From: Peribacillus frigoritolerans
GTDB lineage: Bacteria; Bacillota; Bacilli; Bacillales; DSM-1321
Assembly: GCF_040250305.1 (NCBI RefSeq)
Contig: NZ_CP158190.1
Span: forward strand, 1,954,001-2,018,000
DNA: 64,000 bases
Direction of reading: 5' to 3'
Part shown: positions 34,108 through 43,035 of the stretch, piece by piece
Position numbering within the stretch: position 1 is the first letter of the stretch
Layout of the letters: each line of letters begins with the position of its first letter
Translations under genes and position numbers: made by a program
The notes under the pieces: model-generated
Databases searched by the model: none
What the model saw: only the letters and a program-made list of their open reading frames with translations
What the model was told of the DNA's origin: nothing

Positions 34108-34578
34108 ATGCAAGGAATTATGTTTGCCGTAGTAGCTGGTGTCTTCATCAGTCTGCAAACGGTCCTTAACACTAGAGTTAGTGAAAAGGTAGGAGCTTGG
34201 GCAACAACCACGATTGTTCTCGGGCTTGGTTTTATCTCATCACTATCCATTTTCACCATCATGGATGATTCGAGCCTGTTAGCGATTGGGCACATAAACA
34301 AGCTGTATCTATTAAGTGGAGTCTTGGGAGTTGTGCTCGTCTATTGCATCATGCAGGCAATCCGGCTCCTAGGACCGGCCTATGCCATATCAATTGTACT
34401 TGTCGCGCAACTGACGATGGCAGTTCTGATTGACACCTTAGGGTGGTTCGGATTTGAAAGAGCCCCGTTAACCCTAAATAAATTGATCGGGATCGGGATC
34501 ATGATATCGGGAATCATTATGTTTAAGATGAAAAAGAACCTTGTCCAACAATTGAAAGAGAGTTCCTTTTTCAAATAA
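34108..34578 (+). CDS. DMT-superfamily transporter of the YdcZ (DUF606) type
   Basis: The protein has 156 residues with about five helices: VVAGVFISLQTVLNTRVSEK at the start, then ATTTIVLGLGFISSLSIFTI, and VLVAQLTMAVLIDTLGWFGF as the family's fourth-helix motif. It is paralogous to the gene at 32950. GGAGGCT lies upstream of the ATG. The pair plus the Crp/Fnr regulator form one cluster. Confidence 0.82.
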   Translation: MQGIMFAVVAGVFISLQTVLNTRVSEKVGAWATTTIVLGLGFISSLSIFTIMDDSSLLAIGHINKLYLLSGVLGVVLVYCIMQAIRLLGPAYAISIVLVAQLTMAVLIDTLGWFGFERAPLTLNKLIGIGIMISGIIMFKMKKNLVQQLKESSFFK

Positions 34579-35106
34579 GCTCAGAATCAAAATAATATGG
34601 CACATAATAGGATATATAAAATAATTATAGTACATTCAAAAAACCTCTCTTTTTAGGGACATATATATAAATGTGAAAAGAGGGGAAATGTCGTATTGGG
34701 ATAAAGGTGGGAATTGTGCTGCCTAGTATATTTTGAGATGAAGTCCTATCAAATATGTGAAAGCTTAAAAGACTGGATTCCAGTTTTTTTTAGGTTAAAT
34801 AGCATTTATAGCTGAAAAGCATCCTATATTTATTGTTATTTTTAGAAAATATTGAAAATTATAAATTTAAATGTTTTAATGTAACTATGCCTTTTATACT
34901 GGTTCGGACGACGTGATGTTAACACCACTAGTGAAATGGGGTAAATCTATTGTTTCATTAAAGAAAGGATGTGTCATTATACTCCTGATTGACTTGTGAA
35001 TATTTGCCCTATCTATTCATTATTTCCATCTGTCAGTTTGCCAAGTTAGAATAATGACGAAATGAAGTGGATTTAAAACCAAAAAAAAAGGGAGGGACTT
35101 TATTTT
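34579..35106. other. Long AT-rich intergenic region before the amidohydrolase
   Basis: No gene is supported. A possible hairpin pairs CCTCTCTTTT near 34645 with GAAAAGAGG near 34680 and could terminate the transporter operon. The rest probably holds the promoter of the amidohydrolase gene; GGGAGGGA close to 35090 is its ribosome site. Confidence 0.4.
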
Positions 35107-36768
35107 ATGATAAAAATCGATCTTTTATTTAAAAATGCAAATGTGCTGACTCTAGATAACAGGAATCGTCGGGCTAGGTCAATTGCTGTTTCAGATGGGA
35201 AAATTGTCGGGATTTGGGATGAGTGTGAGCCACCTAAAAGTGCAGTGGAGATTACAGCAAGTACTGATGTTGTAGATTTAAAGGGATCCACCCTAATACC
35301 AGGCTTTATCGATACTCATAACCATATTTTAATGTATGGATTAACGATGGGACAGGTGAACTGCGGTACTCCGCCCAATCAATCCATAAAAGATATTTTA
35401 GAGGTAATTGGTGCAAAAGCAAAAGAAACTCCCGATGGCGAATGGATAAGGGGATATGGCTATGATGATACGCTTTTGTATGAAAAGCGCCATGTTACAC
35501 GGAGTGATTTAGATAAGGTTTCGCCAAATAACCCTGTAGTCATCACACACACTTCAGGGCACTTATCCGCAGTAAATTCGCTAACTTTGCAATGCGCAGG
35601 TTTGACTGATGATGTTTCAGATCCCCAGGGCGGATATTATGGACGGGATGAGAACGGAAGGCTGAATGGGGTAATCTATGAACCAGCGGCAATGGCACCA
35701 ATAAATAATCACATACCGCAAATGACAATTGGGCAACAGGTTGACATGATAGGAAAGGCTTCAAAGGATTATGTCGCTCAAGGAATTACCACGAATACAG
35801 ATGCTGCAGTTGGATTTAATAATTTGGAAGATTTAGAGGTTCATCTAAAAGCGGCTGAACAAAAAATTAATCCGATGCGAACGAGACTGATGATCATGCA
35901 TCAGCAGCTTCGTGAAGGACAGCCATTCGGAGGTTATTCTCCAGCTCAACTGGACCTGGAACTCAGGGAAAGGTCTGGGGGACGGGTTAAATTAGATAGC
36001 GCAAAAATGTTTCAGGACGGCTCCATCCAAGGATTAACAGGAGCTTTACGTCTTCCATATTATCAAAATCAAGATGTATATGGAGATCTCATTCATCATC
36101 AGGAAGCATTTAATGAAGAAGTCTTAGACCTGCACAGACGAGGGTTTAGAATCACGACGCATGGAAACGGGGATCGAGCGATCGGCTCGATATTAGCGGC
36201 CTATGAATATGCTTTATCCATTAGCCCTCGTACAGAGCATCGTCATAGAATCGAACATGTCCAAACCGCAACCACCGAGGACATCATGAAGATGAGGGAA
36301 CTTGATGTAGCCGGGTCCTTCTTCATCAATCATGTATATTATTGGGGGGACAGGCATAAACAAATTTTCCTGGGTCCGGAGCGTGGAAGGCGTATAAGTC
36401 CGTTAGCTGAAGCTGTTGCACACAATTTATTGTTCACCCTGCATTCCGATTGTCCAATTACCCCAATCTCACCCCTATTTTCCGTATGGGCTGCAGTTAA
36501 TAGAATAACGAGAGAAGGTCATGTTTTAGGCCCAGAACAGCGCATTGATGTGGAAACAGCTTTAAAGTCGATGACTATTTTTGGCGCAAAACTAAATTTT
36601 GATGAGTCACGATCAGGCAGCATAGAAATTGGAAAACAAGCAGACTTTACCATTCTCGAGACTGACCCTACAGCTGTTCATCCAGAAGAAATTAGGGACA
36701 TAGCAATTCTGGCCACCTTCATAGATGGAAACCCAGTATATGGACAAGAAAAGGTAAAGACTACTTAA
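35107..36768 (+). CDS. Amidohydrolase-family protein (YtcJ-like)
   Basis: This metal-dependent hydrolase has 553 residues. The HxH metal motif lies in GFIDTHNHILMYG, later ligands in THGNGDRAIGSIL, HRHRIEHVQ (His) and LHSDCPITPISPLFSVW (Asp). The fold begins with an N-terminal beta sandwich (ANVLTLDNRNRRARSIAVSD and GKIVGIWDECEP), and ADFTILETDP lies near the C-terminus. The group deaminates or deamidates varied compounds; the substrate here is unknown. An MFS permease gene follows, so the two may form a small uptake and breakdown unit. Confidence 0.87.
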   Translation: MIKIDLLFKNANVLTLDNRNRRARSIAVSDGKIVGIWDECEPPKSAVEITASTDVVDLKGSTLIPGFIDTHNHILMYGLTMGQVNCGTPPNQSIKDILEVIGAKAKETPDGEWIRGYGYDDTLLYEKRHVTRSDLDKVSPNNPVVITHTSGHLSAVNSLTLQCAGLTDDVSDPQGGYYGRDENGRLNGVIYEPAAMAPINNHIPQMTIGQQVDMIGKASKDYVAQGITTNTDAAVGFNNLEDLEVHLKAAEQKINPMRTRLMIMHQQLREGQPFGGYSPAQLDLELRERSGGRVKLDSAKMFQDGSIQGLTGALRLPYYQNQDVYGDLIHHQEAFNEEVLDLHRRGFRITTHGNGDRAIGSILAAYEYALSISPRTEHRHRIEHVQTATTEDIMKMRELDVAGSFFINHVYYWGDRHKQIFLGPERGRRISPLAEAVAHNLLFTLHSDCPITPISPLFSVWAAVNRITREGHVLGPEQRIDVETALKSMTIFGAKLNFDESRSGSIEIGKQADFTILETDPTAVHPEEIRDIAILATFIDGNPVYGQEKVKTT

Positions 36769-36941
36769 TTTCTTACCGGAAATTTACTGGTCTAATTATA
36801 AAAGAAAATCCTATATGTTTGACATAAAGGCACCGATTATCATTGAACCCGCATCCTCGACATTAGAGACTCCATGATCCTGTTTTCCTAGAGTTTATAA
36901 AATTGTGATGAAAATTTAAGCTAAACTAGGGGGCTATGCTA

Positions 36942-38195
36942 GTGAACAAATTAGCATTCGGTCAAAATCCAAAAATGATTTTGTTATTACTTTTTGCAGG
37001 TAATTTGTTCTCGGCACTGGATCGCTTTGTCATTAATTATGGGATTGTCCATATATCTGATGACCTCCAATTGAGCGCATCCTCCACAGGTCTGATATTA
37101 AGCGTCTTCTTTTTAGGATATGCAATTATGCAGATCCCCGGCGGTTGGATGGCCGATCGTTTCGGCGCTAGAATCGTGCTTATTGTCTCTGTCTTTAGTT
37201 TTACCATTTTTACCAGTCTAACAGGATTGGCATGGTCTTTTGTATCGTTGTTGGTCATTCGTTTTATGTTCGGATTGGGGGAAGGAAGTTTCTTTCCTGC
37301 TGGGGCCAAAATGATATCAGTGTCCATCGCGGAAGAAAAGCGATCCCGGGCAATGTCTTTGTTTCTTTCCGCACTCACTGTTGCGGGTGTCATTTCACCC
37401 ATTCTAGCAGCCACTCTGCTTGTTAGTATCGGATGGAGGATGATGTTTGGCATTATTGGGATTTTCGGGTTTACGATTGGGTTACTATATTTGTTCTTAT
37501 TAAAACCAAGAGTAGGGAGTCAGGGCCCGCGAGAAGTAGATTCCTTAACGGAAGTTCCTGTCAAGGGTTCTTTTATTAAGCTGTTTAAAACCCCCTTGGT
37601 CCTTAGTTTGATGGCTGCCTCGTTTGCATATGGTTTCATCAGCTGGGGAGTGATGTCATGGATGCCAACCTACTTGGTGCAGGAACGTGGCCTGAATTTA
37701 ATTTCCATGGGTCTTTTACAGATGATCCCTGCAATAGCGTCGGTGGCTTTCTATATTATCGCCGGTTATGTACTGGATAAAGTGAAAGTTGGTCGGGAAA
37801 AATGGATAGGGGGCTTTAGTGGATTAGGTCTAGCATTATTCGTGTATCTCATGTTTCATGCAGAAACGGTAACGGGAGTTATCATCTATCAAACCATAAT
37901 ACCTATATTTTCCGCAGCTCTATCCACTATTATATTTAGTCTGCCGCTGAAGTATTTACCGGAAGCAATCGGAGGTTCTGCAGTTGGTGTGGTCAATTTA
38001 GGGATGCAAGTAGCTGGCTTCATTGCTCCTTTAACGATCGGTTTTGTCATAGACGCTTTTGATGGATCGTTTAATGGAGCTGTTTGGTTATTGGTTTCAT
38101 TCGGAGTCGTTTGTTTTATCGCTTTTATGACCTTGAAATCGGGTAAGGAAAATTTCATGACTGAAAATCCACAAACAATTCCTGCTGTAAAATAG
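36942..38195 (+). CDS. MFS transporter (ACS-like)
   Basis: The protein has 417 residues and 12 helices from the preferred GTG start at 36942, because AGGGGG ends 8 bases before it; the ATG at 36936 is only 2 bases from that site. Motifs: FAGNLFSALDRFVINYGIVH in helix 1, GWMADRFGARIV in the loop 2-3 motif A, and RFMFGLGEGSFFPAGAKMIS in helix 4. This matches the anion:cation symporter type that imports organic acids. It follows the amidohydrolase by 170 bases and may carry that enzyme's substrate. Confidence 0.87.
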   Translation: MNKLAFGQNPKMILLLLFAGNLFSALDRFVINYGIVHISDDLQLSASSTGLILSVFFLGYAIMQIPGGWMADRFGARIVLIVSVFSFTIFTSLTGLAWSFVSLLVIRFMFGLGEGSFFPAGAKMISVSIAEEKRSRAMSLFLSALTVAGVISPILAATLLVSIGWRMMFGIIGIFGFTIGLLYLFLLKPRVGSQGPREVDSLTEVPVKGSFIKLFKTPLVLSLMAASFAYGFISWGVMSWMPTYLVQERGLNLISMGLLQMIPAIASVAFYIIAGYVLDKVKVGREKWIGGFSGLGLALFVYLMFHAETVTGVIIYQTIIPIFSAALSTIIFSLPLKYLPEAIGGSAVGVVNLGMQVAGFIAPLTIGFVIDAFDGSFNGAVWLLVSFGVVCFIAFMTLKSGKENFMTENPQTIPAVK

Positions 38196-38295
38196 ATCGA
38201 TATAAAAGCAGGCAAAAGTGGGCGTTCGGATTTATAAAAGTTTGTTCGAAATGGTATATAGAGAGTAAAAAAGTCTGCCAGCTACTATCTTGACA

Positions 38296-38335
38296 AGCCT
38301 GATGTTACTGAATTTCAGTTAACAGGGCTTTTTAT
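38296..38335 (+). terminator. Terminator downstream of the MFS gene
   Basis: AAGCCTGATGTTACTG pairs with CAGTTAACAGGGCTTTTT with small bulges, followed by a T-rich tract. The gap to the next start at 38582 holds only this and the VOC promoter region. Confidence 0.65.
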
Positions 38336-38581
38336 TTTTTTATACGATATAATCAATAATATTATTCAAACAGTATGGCCTGGGTATTTTCCATGATTCA
38401 AATATACAATTTTTCCAATTTGTTGCAATTCTTTATTTGGTGGAGTGTTAAGTCCTATATCCAGGAAAATGGATGTACTAGTGGAGTCTGAAGGAGACAC
38501 TGAAATCTAAGTTTTTATTAATGTATAACTTTGGTAAAATTAGATTTTAAAACTAACAAACATCTTTTAGGGAGGAAGCAA

Positions 38582-38968
38582 ATGAAGGTAAATAAAATAC
38601 ATCATGTAGCAATAATTTGTTCCGATTATGAAAAATCAAAAAACTTCTATGTGAATATTTTAGGGTGCGATATCGAGAAGGAAACATATCGGTCAGAAAG
38701 GAAATCGTATAAATTGGACTTAATCGTAGGAGGGGAATATCAGCTGGAATTGTTCTCATTTCCTGATAGCCCCGATCGTCCTAGTTATCCTGAAGCTAGA
38801 GGGCTTAGACACCTTGCTTTTGAAGTGGAAGATATTAATCAAGCGATTGAAGATCTAGAAAATGAAAACATTCCAGTCGAACCTATCCGCGTTGATGAGT
38901 TAACAGGAAAAAGGTTTACTTTTTTTTGTGATCCGGATGATTTGCCTCTAGAGATATATGAAAAGTAG
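38582..38968 (+). CDS. VOC-family metalloenzyme (YaeR/glyoxalase-like)
   Basis: The protein has 128 residues from the ATG at 38582, 9 bases after GGGAGGA; an upstream extension to 38531 lacks a ribosome site. Motifs: IHHVAIICSDYEKSKNFYVN at the start with the first metal His, a Glu in YQLELFSFPD, RHLAFEVEDINQAIEDLE with the second His and DPDDLPLEIYEK with the last Glu. This is the YaeR/GloA2-like single-domain dioxygenase/isomerase set. The substrate is unknown. Confidence 0.87.
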   Translation: MKVNKIHHVAIICSDYEKSKNFYVNILGCDIEKETYRSERKSYKLDLIVGGEYQLELFSFPDSPDRPSYPEARGLRHLAFEVEDINQAIEDLENENIPVEPIRVDELTGKRFTFFCDPDDLPLEIYEK

Positions 38969-39228
38969 GAATTGCAAGCTTAGTAAGGTTGATAGGAGAG
39001 GTAAAACTTCAAGAATTGAGGTAAACTCTTTTTTGAAATTTGATTTGTATAGATGAATATGATGATTTAAAGAGGTTACTTATGCGAATTAAACATGAAG
39101 ATTCCCTTTAATATGTCGATATTATTAAATTTATCTCCACTTGTATTCCATATTTCGATGAGAGCTGAAATAATCACCGGCTATAATATCTGTAGATTGG
39201 TCATTTAAATATGTCAGGAGATAAAAAA

Positions 39229-40113
39229 ATGAATGTTTACAAATTTACAGTGTTGATACTTTTAACGACATTTTTGATGGGTTCTTCTTTTGCAGTAGTT
39301 AAAATTGGTCTACCTTATTCATCCCCATTATTATTAGCAGCATTACGCTTCACACTTGCCGGACTCATAATGGCGATGATCGTAATCTTTTTAAAAAGAC
39401 CGCATCCAAACTCTAAAGGGGATTGGATAAAAATGCTCATTATCGGCACTTTTCAAACAGCCGGAGTTATGGGGTGCATTTTCCTGAGTTTACGCACGAT
39501 TACAGCAAGTGAATCCTCCATTCTTACATTCACGAACCCGTTACTTGTTGTTGTATTCGGTACAATCTTTTCACAAACACGCTATAAACTATATCAATGG
39601 ATTGGTGTTTTATTAGGATTAGTTGGAGTAATTATAACGATGGGAGCGCAACTTGAATTTAAGGTCGGTATTCTTTTCGGTATTCTTTCTTCTGTTTTCT
39701 GGGCCATTTCCACTTTATTGGCGAAAAAATGGGGAGCGATTTCCGATACATGGGTATTATCTGCCTATCAGATGCTTTTTGGCGGTTTACTGCTTTTACT
39801 TGGCAGCTTTATTCTTGAAAAACCATTTTTCATAATGAATGGCAATTCGTTGTTCATTTTATTATGGTTAAGTATCATGTCATCGATCGTTCAATTTGCT
39901 GTTTGGTATTATCTTTTACAAAAGAGTGATCCCGGAAAAACAAGTGCCTTTTTATTTTTGGCACCTTTCTTCGGTGTTTTATCAGGGTGGGCACTATTAG
40001 GGGAACCGATATACACTTCACTCCTAATTGGCGGACTGTTTATCATCATTGGCATCTATCTTGTAAATAGCAATTTCCAAAAGGAAAATAAATTCGTTAA
40101 AAGAGCTTTATAG
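39229..40113 (+). CDS. EamA-family (DMT) exporter
   Basis: The protein has 294 residues with ten predicted helices in two EamA repeats: VLILLTTFLMGSSFAVVKIG at the start and a second repeat at FGILSSVFWAISTLLAKKWG. I take the ATG at 39229, since CAGGAG lies 8 bases upstream; the frame's first ATG (39211) overlaps that site. It is probably a metabolite exporter. The convergent ArsR-type regulator may control it. Confidence 0.85.
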   Translation: MNVYKFTVLILLTTFLMGSSFAVVKIGLPYSSPLLLAALRFTLAGLIMAMIVIFLKRPHPNSKGDWIKMLIIGTFQTAGVMGCIFLSLRTITASESSILTFTNPLLVVVFGTIFSQTRYKLYQWIGVLLGLVGVIITMGAQLEFKVGILFGILSSVFWAISTLLAKKWGAISDTWVLSAYQMLFGGLLLLLGSFILEKPFFIMNGNSLFILLWLSIMSSIVQFAVWYYLLQKSDPGKTSAFLFLAPFFGVLSGWALLGEPIYTSLLIGGLFIIIGIYLVNSNFQKENKFVKRAL

Positions 40114-40150
40114 TAATCGGATTGTTTGCTCTAAGCTGCTAAAGACAGAA

Positions 40151-40204
40151 AATCCCTCATGATGAAAAAGAAAAGAGCCCTTTTCTTTTTCATCATGAGG
40201 GATT
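40151..40204. terminator. Very long perfect hairpin between convergent genes
   Basis: A perfect 24-bp stem, 40151-40174 with 40181-40204, encloses the loop GAGCCC. It lies between the exporter and the regulator stop. The stem is longer than usual for a terminator and has no clear T tract, so it may terminate both ways or mark an unusual processed RNA end. Confidence 0.65.
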
Positions 40205-40210
40205 ATTAAA

Positions 40211-40909
40211 TTATACCTCTATACAAAAAACTTCTTTAAATCCTTCTTTCCCTTTAGGTGTTACTTTTACTGCGCGAATAGATGGAACACGGACTATCCA
40301 GCCTAAATCAAAAAAATGTGTAAGAAGCCCATTCCCTAAAGCTCCACCAAGATGATGGTGACGTTCACTCCAATCTAAACATGAGTGGGAAAATGTACGG
40401 CGTTTTCTTCTTAAATCAAGTAAATCGATGCCGAATTCAGAAAAAAAATGATTTCCTTTGGGCGTAACTGTAAACTCTCTCTCTTCTTTTTTCAAATATC
40501 CGGCCTTCAACATCGATTCAGTTAATTGGACTCCTAGTTTTCCTGCCAAATGATCATAACAGGTTCTGGCTTCCTGAAGCATTTTAACTTGGCTTGATTG
40601 TTTTAACGACCGAACTTGAGGAGGTGGGGAAATGGCAAGAAACGATTCTAAAATCTGCGCAATTTCTCCATTTGCTAGCTGATAGTAACGATGTCGCCCG
40701 TGTTTTTCAACTTTAACAAGGTTACCTTCCACTAATTTAGAAAGGTGAAAGCTGGCAGTTTGAGGTGTTATTACAGCCATCAATGCTAATTCACCTGCAG
40801 TATGAAAACGCCCATCCAGTAAACTAGCAAGTATTGTTGCACGTGACGTTTCTCCTAGGAGGGAGGCTATCTCCACCATATTTGGATTTATACTCACAAT
40901 AGTTACCAA
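40211..40909 (-). CDS. ArsR-family transcriptional regulator
   Basis: The protein has 232 residues. The ArsR winged helix lies at about 12-80: IASLLGETSRATILASLLDG, ELALMAVITPQTASFHLSKL and VEKHGRHRYYQL. A long C-terminal part (about 100 residues) contains LAGKLGVQLTESMLKAGYLK and the His/Cys-rich HSCLDWSERHHHLGGALGNG, possibly a ligand- or metal-sensing site. The start is uncertain: a TTG at 40909 or a GTG four codons later. It is convergent with the EamA exporter. Confidence 0.82.
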   Translation of the reverse strand: MVTIVSINPNMVEIASLLGETSRATILASLLDGRFHTAGELALMAVITPQTASFHLSKLVEGNLVKVEKHGRHRYYQLANGEIAQILESFLAISPPPQVRSLKQSSQVKMLQEARTCYDHLAGKLGVQLTESMLKAGYLKKEEREFTVTPKGNHFFSEFGIDLLDLRRKRRTFSHSCLDWSERHHHLGGALGNGLLTHFFDLGWIVRVPSIRAVKVTPKGKEGFKEVFCIEV

Positions 40910-41115
40910 CCTTTCTACCGATATTTTAGTTTAAATAAGCTGAACGCAAAGTAATTAGCATCAAAAATATGTAAACTTATACTTCTATTATACAGTACCG
41001 CTGCCCTCGTGATATTCGGTATGTTCACGATTGCTGCTTTAAAAATTTTTTAAGTCCAGGACATATTTAAAGAAAGCTTTATAAGAAATTAAAAAGTAAG
41101 TACAAGCAATAACTA

Positions 41116-41206
41116 AGAAATAATTAAACCGTTCCGCTTATTAACAGGTACATTACCTGATAAAGAAACAGCCGAAATAATTGTTGAAGCTCTGAAAATT
41201 CTTTAA
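41116..41206 (+). pseudogene. C-terminal gene remnant
   Basis: A short open frame without a start reads PFRLLTGTLPDKETAEIIVE and then ALKIL before a TAA. It has coding-like composition but no visible family or promoter. It ends 8 bases before the next ORF. Confidence 0.3.
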
Positions 41207-41214
41207 GGCTGGAT

Positions 41215-41517
41215 ATGCTCATTTTTGTATCTACAGGGCATTACTTCTCCCGTTATTCAATATCTGGAGGAACAAGGGATTCTATATATCTTATTAAATC
41301 CGATATTTCTTATCAGGCAAAGAATACCTGTTTACGAAAGGTAAAAACATACGCAATCGATGCGAACCAGTTGTGTGTGCTGTATTACAAAGGTGAACCT
41401 CATAAAATTAGAGTAATTCAGCTTTTAGACCTTAGTAATTTGTTAAGACAACAGGAAATCATAACGAATATGCTTGTGGAAGCTAAACAGAAGAAAGACT
41501 GTCTATCCTTTGGATAA
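41215..41517 (+). CDS. Uncertain small ORF
   Basis: An ATG opens 100 codons, MLIFVSTGHYFSRYSISGGT and onward, with the more ordered half KVKTYAIDANQLCVLYYKGE near the middle. The upstream AAGG is weak as a ribosome site. I recognise no family. It may be a real small gene or the remains of a larger one, given the remnant just before it. Confidence 0.35.
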   Translation: MLIFVSTGHYFSRYSISGGTRDSIYLIKSDISYQAKNTCLRKVKTYAIDANQLCVLYYKGEPHKIRVIQLLDLSNLLRQQEIITNMLVEAKQKKDCLSFG

Positions 41518-41667
41518 GCGTTTTTTAATGAAGTATATTCTTTGTGAACTAGGCATACATTCTTACATGTTCACTAACAGTAAACGTTCCTTAATAGTCT
41601 TGGAATAAATACCGGTGAATAGTCCCTTTTGTCGAATTTAGTAGTCAAATAGGAGGGAATGAAGAGA

Positions 41668-42432
41668 ATGAAAATATCAGACGTTGGATTTAAAGGTCAA
41701 GTTTTTGGATTTATAAAGTTCACACCTTTTGTGGAAAGGTTTTTATCTGGAGATTTATATATGAATAATTTTAAAAAGTATATTGATATAGAAAATGCTT
41801 CAGGAGAAAAAGGTGTAGGAGACAAATTTGAAGCAGCACATGTTTTTACGGAATTAACAATGAATTTCTTTACTCAAGATACCCATGAATTAATAATGTC
41901 GGGGCGAACTAAAAAAATGAATTTCAGAAAAAATATAAATGAAAAAAGGCCATTATATTCTATGTTTGCAATTGTTAGCGATATGTTAAAAGTGGTTAAG
42001 GAGGATGAAAAATATTACTATACCAAATTTGATTTACCTAATGAACAAATCGATAAAATGATCAGGGAGTTCGGAGATAGCTTAATTTTTGTTACCCCAT
42101 CGCAATTTATTGACAGAATTACTAGAACACTCAATGAAAAAGGTTATGCTTACAGAGGGGGCTTGGTAAAATATGATGATTATAACATCAATTCCTCAGC
42201 TAGGATGAGCTCTTATAAAAATCAAGGGACTGATATTTATTTTTGGAAAGATAAATACTTCGAAAATCAATATGAATATCGCATAGTTCTTACAGATCAA
42301 GAAGTTGATGAAGCCTTAATTGTGAACATAGGTGATATTTCAGACATTAGTACTATTTTTAATGCAAATGAATTTTTCAGTGATAAATTTGAAATAAGAT
42401 TACGAAAGAAAGGAAATCTAAGCATCCATTAA
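41668..42432 (+). CDS. Orphan hypothetical protein, possibly of a DUF2971-like or phage-associated type
   Basis: The protein has 254 residues from the ATG at 41668, behind AGGAGGGA (10 bases upstream). It starts MKISDVGFKGQVFGFIKFTP and has FVERFLSGDLYMNNFKKYID followed by GEKGVGDKFEA, then near the end IYFWKDKYFENQYEYRIVLT. The layout of a short 'LxxGxLYMNxxxYY' opening, a GDxxE segment and a late 'KxxxYxxQYEYR' segment resembles phage and mobile-element proteins with similar names, but I could not confirm a family. The region is AT-rich and isolated between unrelated genes, which suggests horizontal acquisition. Confidence 0.6.
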   Translation: MKISDVGFKGQVFGFIKFTPFVERFLSGDLYMNNFKKYIDIENASGEKGVGDKFEAAHVFTELTMNFFTQDTHELIMSGRTKKMNFRKNINEKRPLYSMFAIVSDMLKVVKEDEKYYYTKFDLPNEQIDKMIREFGDSLIFVTPSQFIDRITRTLNEKGYAYRGGLVKYDDYNINSSARMSSYKNQGTDIYFWKDKYFENQYEYRIVLTDQEVDEALIVNIGDISDISTIFNANEFFSDKFEIRLRKKGNLSIH

Positions 42433-42446
42433 ATTGGGTGCTTTTT
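42420..42446 (+). terminator. Terminator overlapping the orphan gene stop
   Basis: AAGCATCC pairs with GGGTGCTT (one G-U), followed by T residues. It includes the end of the coding sequence. The 42450-43035 stretch after it holds a weaker hairpin near 42703-42742 (AAAGAGG with CCTCTTT) and no gene I can support. Confidence 0.55.
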
Positions 42447-43035
42447 ATTTGCAGGAGGGAAAAAGAAAATATAGAGCTTTTTAATGAAATAAATAGAAGA
42501 GTTAAAATAACCGCGAATACTAGGATTATCACTTATAATATTCAAAAGCCCAGCATGATTTTGCTACGTATCTCCATCTTTATATTTATAAAACCTACCC
42601 GTGGTAAAGACCTAATTATCTTCTGAACCAAACAGTTCAAACCAATACTAGTGAATTTAAATGAGTTTATTATAATTCTTGTTTTAGTAATTATTCAAAA
42701 AAGAGGATGACCAAATCATTCAGATGACTAGTTCGCCCTCTTTGATCTTTTTCTTTATAAAAAGAAGAAGCTAAATAAACAAGATGAATTAGATGTAGGT
42801 GGGGAAATATCTTTAATAATTAAATCCTGGACTATTTTTCATATATTTAATTTTTAAACCATTTATGGATCTATTAAGAGAGCGCCGTTCAATAGAGTGC
42901 AAAATTCAGCAAAACTACTTTGAATATGCCTTCTTTATTGCATTTATTTTTAACAGCAAATTACTGGAAATCTGATGTAAATTCGTGTAATCTACAAAAG
43001 TATGTTTTTTTCCAAATCGTAAAGGGGGACCATAA

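Noticed and set aside
42438..42626. 62-codon frame after the orphan gene
   Set aside because: It starts within the terminator region, has no proper ribosome site and shows no recognisable protein pattern.
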